NCBI GenBank assembly: GCA_028291055.1
Contig: JAQGIP010000037.1
Location: 49,301 to 113,300 of the forward strand
Direction: 5' to 3'
Origin: Caulobacter sp.
Lineage (GTDB): Bacteria > Pseudomonadota > Alphaproteobacteria > Caulobacterales > Caulobacteraceae
Length of the DNA: 64,000 bases
The position numbers and the translations under genes were made by a program. Shown here in pieces: positions 57,349 through 64,000 of the stretch (its first letter is position 1; every line of letters starts with the position of its first letter). The notes beneath the pieces are model-generated. The model saw only the letters and a program-made list of their open reading frames with translations, was not told where the DNA came from and made no database searches.

Positions 57349-58548
57349 TCAGTGAAGCTTCGAGAGACGATCCAGCACGCTGGACGCCACCCGTCGGGCG
57401 CTTGCATCCGTCATTGCCGCATTCTCCAGCGCATCGCCCCCCGACGCCGCCAGGTCCCCGAGACCATTCATCTGCTCGAGGGTTTCCGATACCAATGTGG
57501 CAATATCGAGAAAGCCTATCTTGCGGTCAAGAAAAGCAGCCACGGCGACTTCATTGGCCGCATTCATGGCCGCCGGAGCCGCGCCGCCAAGGATCATCGC
57601 CTCTCGCGCGATCGCCAGCGCGGGGAAGCGCACGGTGTCCGGCGCCTCAAAGGTCAGCTGGGCGATGGCCGCCAGGTCCAGCCGCTCCGCCGGCCAGGGC
57701 AGACGGTCGGGCCAGGAGAAGGCGCAGGCGATCGGGGCCTTCATGTCCGGCGGCCCCAGTTGGGCCAGGGTCGAGCCGTCCTGATATTCCACCAGGCTGT
57801 GGATCACCGACTGCGGGTGGATGATGACGTCGATCTGCTCCGGCGTGGCCCCGAACAGGTAGGAGGCCTCGATCATCTCCAGCCCCTTGTTCATCATGGT
57901 GGCGGAATCGACCGAGATCTTGGCCCCCATCGACCAGTTGGGGTGGGCCACCGCCTGCTCGGGCGTGGCCTTGGCCATGGCCTCGCGCGTCCAGGTGCGG
58001 AACGGCCCGCCCGAGGCGGTGAGAATCAGCCGCGCCATGCGGTGCGCGCAGTCCGGCTGCAGCACCTGGAAGATGGCGGAATGTTCGCTGTCCACCGGGA
58101 TCACCATGCCGCCGGCCGCCCGGGCCGCCTCCAGCAGCGCGGGGCCCGCGCAGACCAGGCTCTCCTTGTTGGCCAGGCCGATCACCGACCCCGCCCTCGC
58201 CGCCGCCAGGGTGGGCGCCAGACCCGCCGCGCCGACGATGGCGCTCATCACCCAGTCGGTCGGCATCGACGCCGCCTCGACGATCGCCGCCGCACCCGCC
58301 GTTACCGTCACGCCCGAGCCCTGAAGACGGCTTTCCAACTCGCCGCGCAGGCTCTCATCCTGGATCACCGCGACCTTTGGCCGCCAGCGCAGCGCCTGCT
58401 GCGCCAGCAGCGCCACATTGCGCCCGGCCGTCAGCGCGATCACCTCGACCGACGCCCCCGACTTCTCGAACAGATCCAGGGTCGAGACCCCTACCGACCC
58501 GGTCGATCCCAGGACGGTTACGCGACGTGGGTTACTCAATGCATCCAT
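57349..58548 (-). CDS. dxr: 1-deoxy-D-xylulose-5-phosphate reductoisomerase
   Basis: 399 aa from the ATG at 58548 ([20 protein letters not shown]), which lies 13 bp inside the end of cdsA. NADPH motif [14 protein letters not shown], then the metal-binding [10 protein letters not shown] and the substrate segments [15 protein letters not shown] and [20 protein letters not shown]. First committed step of the MEP isoprenoid pathway, which supplies UppS next door. The C-terminal region is normal length. Confidence 0.97.
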   Translation of the reverse strand: MDALSNPRRVTVLGSTGSVGVSTLDLFEKSGASVEVIALTAGRNVALLAQQALRWRPKVAVIQDESLRGELESRLQGSGVTVTAGAAAIVEAASMPTDWVMSAIVGAAGLAPTLAAARAGSVIGLANKESLVCAGPALLEAARAAGGMVIPVDSEHSAIFQVLQPDCAHRMARLILTASGGPFRTWTREAMAKATPEQAVAHPNWSMGAKISVDSATMMNKGLEMIEASYLFGATPEQIDVIIHPQSVIHSLVEYQDGSTLAQLGPPDMKAPIACAFSWPDRLPWPAERLDLAAIAQLTFEAPDTVRFPALAIAREAMILGGAAPAAMNAANEVAVAAFLDRKIGFLDIATLVSETLEQMNGLGDLAASGGDALENAAMTDASARRVASSVLDRLSKLH

Positions 58549-59409
58549 CCCCAGTGGTCGATCAGCCGCGCGGCCGCCACCACCATCACCGCGAACATCA
58601 ACCCGTCCACCCGGTCCAGCATACCGCCGTGGCCGGGGATCAGGTCGCCGCTGTCCTTGACGCCAAACCGGCGCTTCAACATCGATTCCCACAGGTCGCC
58701 CGCCATGGTGGCGATCGCGCCCGCCACGCCGACCACCGCGGCCGAGGTCAGGTCCAGGTGGGTGTTGGTTACCGCCGCCACCGCCATGGCCGCCAGCGCC
58801 CCGCCGATCAGCCCGCCGAAGAAGCCCGACCAGGTCTTGTTGGGCGAAATGCGCGGCCACAGCTTGGGGCCTTTGAGCGCGCTGCCGACCAGGAAGGCCG
58901 CGATATCCGCGCCCCAGGTCACCGCGAACAGCAGGATGGTCCAGCTGACCCCCTGCCCCAGGTTGGCCGAGATCAGGTGGGTCCAGTCACCGGCCGGCGC
59001 CAGCGCCTCGTTGAAATGTTCCGCCTGCGGCTGGCGCAGCCAGACCAGGGCGATGGCGGCGGGCGCGATGTAGATCACGCCATAGGCCACATCCATCGGC
59101 CTGCGCGCCCGGCCCCGGGCGATCCAGGCCGCGCCCAGCGCGCCGGCCACCATCAGCAGCCAGGCGCTTCGGTACCAGCCGATGAAGGCCGCGAAGGTGA
59201 CCGACAGCACGACCACGGTGATCAGCACCGCCAGTTCGGCCGGCTGCTCCGGGGCGCTCATCTTGCCCCACTCCACGGCCAGCAGGCCGATGACGATGGC
59301 GAGCATGAACAGGTAGGGGCCGCCCCCATACCAGATCCCGCCGACCGCGGCCGGGATCAGCACGGCCGCTGAGCCCGCCCTGATCGCCAGATTGCGCCAG
59401 TCGAAGCGT

Positions 59410-59432
<23 letters not shown>
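58536..59432 (-). CDS. cdsA: Phosphatidate cytidylyltransferase
   Basis: 298 aa from the ATG at 59432 ([20 protein letters not shown]); ATG at 59477 is an alternative. Multi-pass membrane protein making CDP-diacylglycerol. The family signature is complete near the C-terminus: [20 protein letters not shown] followed by GMLDRVDGL. The [16 protein letters not shown] segment is also typical. Overlaps uppS by 23 bp and dxr by 13 bp, so the three are tightly co-translated. Confidence 0.95.
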
Positions 59433-60192
<760 letters not shown>

Positions 60193-60231
60193 CGCGCGTC
60201 CCTTTCGTCAGTTCCAGCGGAAGTCTGACGA

Positions 60232-60798
60232 CTAAACCTGCATGATCTCTTGCTCTTTGGTTTTCAAGGCCTCGTCCATGCGCTTCACCGTCTCATCGGT
60301 GAACCTCTGGACCTCGGCCTCCATGCGCTTCAGCTCGTCCTCGGTGATGACGCTGTCCTTCTGCGCCTTCTTGAGGTCGTCGTTGGCGTCGCGGCGCACG
60401 TTGCGCGCGGCGATCTTCTGGGTCTCGCAGTATTTGCCGGCCATCTTGGCCAGGTCCTTGCGGCGATCCTCGGTCAGCGGCGGGATGGGCACGCGCAGAT
60501 TGGTCCCCTCGACCACCGGGTTGAAGCCCAGGTTGGCGTTGCGGATGGCCTTCTCGACCGACACCACCAGCCCCTTGTCCCAGACGCTGACGGTGATCGA
60601 ACGCGGCTCGGGCACGCTCACCGAACCCACCGTGTTCAGCGGCACGGTGGAGCCATAGGCCTCGACCATCACCTGGTCGAGCAGGGAGGCCGACGCGCGG
60701 CCGGTGCGGAGGGAGCCGAAGTCCTCCTTCAAGGCGACGATCGCCTTGTCCATGCGCTCTTTGTATTTGCTCAGGACGGGTTTTTCAGCCGCGGCCAT
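60232..60798 (-). CDS. frr: Ribosome recycling factor
   Basis: 188 aa. With EF-G splits post-termination ribosomes. Starts with a helix [20 protein letters not shown], then [19 protein letters not shown], the [15 protein letters not shown] domain II segment and the C-terminal helix [20 protein letters not shown]. pyrH lies 24 bp upstream, an order conserved across many bacteria. Confidence 0.98.
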   Translation of the reverse strand: MAAAEKPVLSKYKERMDKAIVALKEDFGSLRTGRASASLLDQVMVEAYGSTVPLNTVGSVSVPEPRSITVSVWDKGLVVSVEKAIRNANLGFNPVVEGTNLRVPIPPLTEDRRKDLAKMAGKYCETQKIAARNVRRDANDDLKKAQKDSVITEDELKRMEAEVQRFTDETVKRMDEALKTKEQEIMQV

Positions 60799-60822
60799 GG
60801 GTTTAGCCCCCTCTTGCTCAGG

Positions 60823-61548
60823 TCAGTCGCCGATGATGGTGGTGGAAACGCCGCCGCCGCTCAATACCGTGAGCAGATTGCCGGCTTCGCGGATGGAAAA
60901 CACCACGATGGGAATGCCGTTCTCGCGCATCAGGCTGATGGCGGAAGCATCCATCACCTTCAGATCCTGCTGCAACACATTGTGGTGGGTCAGTTTTTCG
61001 TAACGCTTGGCGGTCGGGTCCTTCTTGGGATCGGCCGTATAGACGCCGTCGACGCTGGTGCCCTTGAACAGGGCGTCGCACTTCATCTCCGCCGCGCGCA
61101 AGGCCGCGCCGCTGTCGGTGGTGAAGAAGGGGCTGCCGGTGCCGGCGGCGAAGATCACCACCCGGCCCTTTTCCAGATGCCGTTCGGCGCGCCGGCGGAT
61201 GTAGGGCTCGCAGACGGTGGGCATGGGGATGGCCGACTGGACCCGCGTCTGCACGCCGATCTTCTCCAGCGCGTCCTGCATGGCCAGCGCATTCATCACC
61301 GTGGCCAGCATGCCCATATAGTCGGCGTTGGAGCGATCCATGTCCTTGGCCGCTTTCGACAGGCCACGGAAGATGTTGCCGCCGCCGATCACCAGGCAGA
61401 GTTCAATGCCTGTGTCCTTGGCCAGCTTGATGTCGCGGGCCACGGCCTCGACGGTGGCCATGTCGATGCCATAGGGCGCGTCGCCCATCAGCACCTCGCC
61501 GGAGACCTTCAGCAGGACCCTTTTGTAGCGGGGCTTGGCGGCGGGCAT
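60823..61548 (-). CDS. pyrH: UMP kinase
   Basis: 241 aa hexameric kinase (amino-acid kinase fold) producing UDP. N-terminal [17 protein letters not shown], then [20 protein letters not shown], the [19 protein letters not shown] segment and [20 protein letters not shown], ending with [20 protein letters not shown]. It feeds CTP synthase (pyrG), also in this window. Located between tsf and frr. Confidence 0.98.
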   Translation of the reverse strand: MPAAKPRYKRVLLKVSGEVLMGDAPYGIDMATVEAVARDIKLAKDTGIELCLVIGGGNIFRGLSKAAKDMDRSNADYMGMLATVMNALAMQDALEKIGVQTRVQSAIPMPTVCEPYIRRRAERHLEKGRVVIFAAGTGSPFFTTDSGAALRAAEMKCDALFKGTSVDGVYTADPKKDPTAKRYEKLTHHNVLQQDLKVMDASAISLMRENGIPIVVFSIREAGNLLTVLSGGGVSTTIIGD

Positions 61549-61591
61549 CGGCGACTCTCTGACTTACGTTACGGGACAGACCATAGACCAA

Positions 61592-61621
61592 GGGCGGGGC
61601 GCGCGTGAACGCACCCCGCCC
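61592..61621 (-). terminator. Strong hairpin between tsf and pyrH
   Basis: On the minus strand GGGCGGGGTGCG-TTCA-CGCGC-GCCCCGCCC can form an 8-bp GC stem plus inner pairs. No U-tract follows, so it is more likely a processing or attenuating hairpin than a full terminator. Confidence 0.45.
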
Positions 61622-61661
61622 TCAATTTTCAGCCCCCTTTAGATGCAGGGGCAGTGCAGCT

Positions 61662-62600
61662 CTAGGCGCCGCCGGTCATCGAAGCGACTTCGGCCGCAAA
61701 GTCGTCGACCTTCTTCTCGACGCCTTCACCCAGGGCCAGGCGCACGAACGCCTTGATGGTCACGGGCGAACCCAGCGTCTTGCCGGCTTCGGCCACCAGC
61801 TGCTCGATGGTCTGGTCGGGGTTCATGACGAAGGACTGCTTGGTCAGCACCACTTCCTCGTAGAACTTGCGCAGACGGCCTTCGACCATCTTCTCGACCA
61901 CGCCCGGGGGCTTGCCCGAGGCGGCGGCCTGTTCGGAGAAGATCGCGCGTTCCTTTTCGACGGCCGCGGGATCGAGGTCGTCGGTGGACAGCGACAGCGG
62001 GTTGGTGGCCGCCACATGCATGGCGATCTTGCGGCCGAGCTCGTTGAGCGCGGTCTTGTCGCCCGCACTTTCCAGCGCGACCAGCACGGCGATCTTGCCG
62101 AGATCCGGCGCCACCGCGTTGTGCACATAGTTGGCCACGACGCCTTCGCTCACCGTGAAGCGCACGGTGCGGCGAAGCACCATGTTCTCGCCGATGGTGG
62201 CGATCAGATGGGTGATGGCCGCTTCCACGGTTTCACCGTCGACCGAGGCCTGCTTGACGTTGTCGACCGTGTCGCCCTCGGTGGCCAGGGCCGCCTTGGC
62301 GGCCTTGCGGGCCAGGTTCTGGAACAGCTCGTTGCGGGCGACGAAGTCGGTTTCGGCGTTCAGCTCGATAGCCGCGCCGACGGCGCCCTTGCCGTCGGAC
62401 GAGGTGGCGACCGCGACCAGGCCTTCCGCGGCGATGCGGTCAGCCTTGTTGGCGGCCTTGCTCAGGCCCTTGGCGCGCAGCCAGTCGATCGAGGCTTCGA
62501 CGTTGCCGTCATTTTCCTGCAAGGCCTTCTTGCAGTCCATCATGCCGACGCCGGATTTCTCGCGCAGCTCTTTGACGAGCGCGGCAGTGATCTCCGCCAT
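61662..62600 (-). CDS. tsf: Translation elongation factor Ts
   Basis: 312 aa from the ATG at 62600 ([20 protein letters not shown]). Recycles EF-Tu by GDP release. [20 protein letters not shown] and the [18 protein letters not shown] motif that contacts EF-Tu are conserved; the C-terminal module starts near [20 protein letters not shown]. rpsB lies upstream, as in most bacteria. Confidence 0.98.
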   Translation of the reverse strand: MAEITAALVKELREKSGVGMMDCKKALQENDGNVEASIDWLRAKGLSKAANKADRIAAEGLVAVATSSDGKGAVGAAIELNAETDFVARNELFQNLARKAAKAALATEGDTVDNVKQASVDGETVEAAITHLIATIGENMVLRRTVRFTVSEGVVANYVHNAVAPDLGKIAVLVALESAGDKTALNELGRKIAMHVAATNPLSLSTDDLDPAAVEKERAIFSEQAAASGKPPGVVEKMVEGRLRKFYEEVVLTKQSFVMNPDQTIEQLVAEAGKTLGSPVTIKAFVRLALGEGVEKKVDDFAAEVASMTGGA

Positions 62601-62629
62601 GTCTTTCTCCAATGCTCAGACAAGGTGAA

Positions 62630-62653
62630 CGGCCGGGGGGTTAGCCCCGGCCG
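62630..62653 (-). terminator. Hairpin between rpsB and tsf
   Basis: On the minus strand CGGCCGGGG-CTAACC-CCCCGGCCG, a 9-bp GC stem in the rpsB-tsf spacer. There is no U-run. It may lower tsf relative to rpsB or stabilise the rpsB end. Confidence 0.4.
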
Positions 62654-62686
62654 CAATGGGTAGGTGCGAACAATCCCGGTTGGGAT

Positions 62687-63694
62687 TTAGCTCGCGGCCG
62701 GTTCTTCAGTGACGGCGTCCAGCGCCGCTTCAGTGGCTTCGACGGCTTCCGCGGGGGGCGCTTCCGGAACGGCGGCTTCGGCCACGGGGGCTTCAGCTTC
62801 AGGCTCGGGAGCGGCTTCGGCGGCGGGCGCTTCAGCAGCGGGCGTCTCCGAAACGGCGGCGGGAGCAGGCTCCGCGGCCGCCAACATCTCCGCGGCCGCC
62901 GTATCGGTGGCCTCGACAGGTTTCGCCGGAGCCGGGGCCACTTCACGCAGCGCCGGTTCGGTCGGGTTGATCGCCGCGCCCAGGTCCACGCCCGAAGCCG
63001 ACTGGCCGGCGGCGAGGCCGTCCAGAACGCTGTCGGCGATCAGGTCGCAGTAGAGTTGCAGCGCGCGCGCGGCGTCATCATTGCCCGGGATCGGGAAGGT
63101 GATGCCGTCGGGATCGCAATTGGTGTCCAGGATGGCCACGACCGGGATGTTGAGCTTGCGCGCTTCCAGGATCGCGATGGCTTCCTTGTTGGTGTCGATC
63201 ACGAACATCAGGTCGGGGATGCCGCCCATGTCCTTGATGCCGCCCAGGGACAGTTCCAGCTTGTCGCGTTCGCGCGTCAGCTGCAGCAGTTCCTTCTTGG
63301 TGCGGCCGGCCGTGTCGCCGCCGTCCAGCACGCCTTCCAGCTCGCGCAGACGCGCGATGGATTGCGAAACGGTGCGCCAGTTGGTGAGCGTGCCGCCCAG
63401 CCAACGGTGGTTCACATAATACTGGGCGCAGCGCTTGGCGGCCGAGGACACGGGGTCCGACGCCTGGCGCTTGGTGCCTACGAACAGCACGCGACCGCCG
63501 GCGGCCGCGACTTCGCGGACCTTCACGAGGGCCTGGTGCAGCAGCGGGATCGACTGCGACAGGTCGATGATGTGGATGTTGGAGCGGCTACCAAAGATGT
63601 AGCGGTCCATCTTCGGGTTCCAGCGGTGAGTCTGGTGACCAAAGTGCGCGCCAGCTTCTAGGAGCTGACGCATGGAGAATTCGGGAAGCGCCAT
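62687..63694 (-). CDS. rpsB: Ribosomal protein uS2 with long acidic Ala/Glu/Pro tail
   Basis: 335 aa; the uS2 core is about 245-250 residues and is followed by about 85 residues of Ala/Glu/Pro/Val-rich sequence ([20 protein letters not shown]). Core motifs [55 protein letters not shown] and [20 protein letters not shown] are all present. Small-subunit protein. Heads the rpsB-tsf-pyrH-frr run. Some alphaproteobacteria carry such tails; the purpose is unknown. Confidence 0.97.
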   Translation of the reverse strand: MALPEFSMRQLLEAGAHFGHQTHRWNPKMDRYIFGSRSNIHIIDLSQSIPLLHQALVKVREVAAAGGRVLFVGTKRQASDPVSSAAKRCAQYYVNHRWLGGTLTNWRTVSQSIARLRELEGVLDGGDTAGRTKKELLQLTRERDKLELSLGGIKDMGGIPDLMFVIDTNKEAIAILEARKLNIPVVAILDTNCDPDGITFPIPGNDDAARALQLYCDLIADSVLDGLAAGQSASGVDLGAAINPTEPALREVAPAPAKPVEATDTAAAEMLAAAEPAPAAVSETPAAEAPAAEAAPEPEAEAPVAEAAVPEAPPAEAVEATEAALDAVTEEPAAS

Positions 63695-63819
63695 GGGCCT
63701 GTTTTCCTTTTTCCGGTTGAACCTCCGTGGGGCAAACCCCGGTTTCCCGGGACCGGAACGGTGAGATCAGGGATGTCTCCCCCGACCCAACCGAACGCCT
63801 CACGTGTGTGATGGCGCGG

Positions 63820-63848
63820 GATGTAGGCGCTTAAGCCTTGAAAAGCAA
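63820..63848 (-). promoter_or_regulatory. Candidate rpsB promoter
   Basis: On the minus strand TTGCTTT (63848-63842), 14 nt, CCTACATC (63827-63820), matching seven of eight bases of GCTANAWC. This leaves a leader of about 115 nt before the rpsB ATG, with GC-rich hairpins near 63730-63760. Confidence 0.5.
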
Positions 63849-63882
63849 GGGCGGCGCGCGCGCTCGCCGTGCGGCCGGCGGC

Positions 63883-64000
63883 CTAGTCCAGGCGCGCGGC
63901 GTGCTCCTTTTCCAGCGAGCGCATGATCAGGATGATCCAGCTCAGCACGTCGATGGCGATGGCACCGGCCCAGACCAGCACGATCGTGGCGCCGATGGCC
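63883..64000 (-). CDS. C-terminal fragment of a small membrane protein
   Basis: The last 38 codons of a gene entering from the right edge, ending at TAG (63885-63883). The visible protein is hydrophobic (ATIVLVWAGAIAIDVLSWII) and then a charged tail (MRSLEKEHAARLD). The family cannot be judged from this fragment. Confidence 0.5.
   Translation of the reverse strand, partial: AIGATIVLVWAGAIAIDVLSWIILIMRSLEKEHAARLD

Noticed and set aside
61592..61621. Full Rho-independent terminator after tsf
   Set aside because: Strong stem but no U-tract on the tsf strand; kept only as a low-confidence hairpin.
63695..63819. Ribosomal-protein leader RNA before rpsB
   Set aside because: GC-rich hairpins are present but no match to a known uS2 leader could be shown by eye.

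Overview
The window is a GC-rich chromosomal segment from an alphaproteobacterium, most likely a Caulobacteraceae member (Caulobacter/Phenylobacterium type). This is inferred from gene order and from promoter style. The runs eno-ftsB-pdhA/B/C-lpd, tpiA-secG-pyrG, ppiD-trpE, and rpsB-tsf-pyrH-frr-uppS-cdsA-dxr-rseP-bamA-skp-lpxD-fabZ-lpxA-lpxI-lpxB are typical of the group. LpxI replaces LpxH, the LexA box is GAAC-N7-GAAC, and several promoters resemble the TTGACGS / GCTANAWC form described in Caulobacter. No rRNA, tRNA, CRISPR array or insertion-sequence transposase was seen.

Layout. 1-6384: secreted M28 peptidase (cut by the left edge), lipA with a COQ10/RatA-like gene, a lipoprotein alpha/beta-hydrolase, an AMP-forming acyl ligase and a DoxX protein. 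6540-12956 (minus): the pyruvate dehydrogenase operon lpd, pdhC, two GFA-family zinc proteins, pdhB, pdhA, then ftsB. 13035-17233: a class III cyclase/TPR protein, a phosphodiester glycosidase and enolase. 17389-20136: NTF2-like protein, enoyl-CoA hydratase, SGNH hydrolase, rpmF and a ParDE toxin-antitoxin pair. 20167-28123: pyrG, secG and tpiA, with GNAT, cyclophilin, carboxylesterase and a three-gene replication-type module (HTH, Toprim primase, RepA-like ATPase) lying between secG and tpiA. 28653-37200: ppiD-trpE, a BlaI/M56/lipoprotein regulatory module, then trpGDC. 37520-43224: lexA, an HWE histidine kinase, an orphan lipoprotein and a prolyl oligopeptidase. 43486-48452: comEC, gltX and gltA. 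48664-63694 (minus): the long translation / envelope / lipid A cluster. A membrane-protein fragment lies at the right edge.

How the genes work together. Most of the window is core metabolism: lipoate and the PDH complex, glycolysis (tpi, eno), the TCA entry point (gltA), CTP and UMP kinase steps, tryptophan synthesis, outer-membrane assembly (BamA, Skp, RseP) and lipid A synthesis.

The less ordinary material sits in the gaps and insertions. At least five different palindromic repeat families fill intergenic slots, mostly abutting stop codons (1411-1788, 32232-32443, 37205-37416; 6391-6531, 48511-48659; 24559-24698, 38252-38390; 28201-28490; 43265-43451). The replication module at 24849-27171 has no integrase and is followed by a cluster of GGAACAC motifs. 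The BlaI/M56 module has two clear TTAC-N4-GTAA operators and no beta-lactamase. Two GFA genes are translationally coupled inside the PDH operon. One hydrolase appears to have lost its nucleophilic serine.
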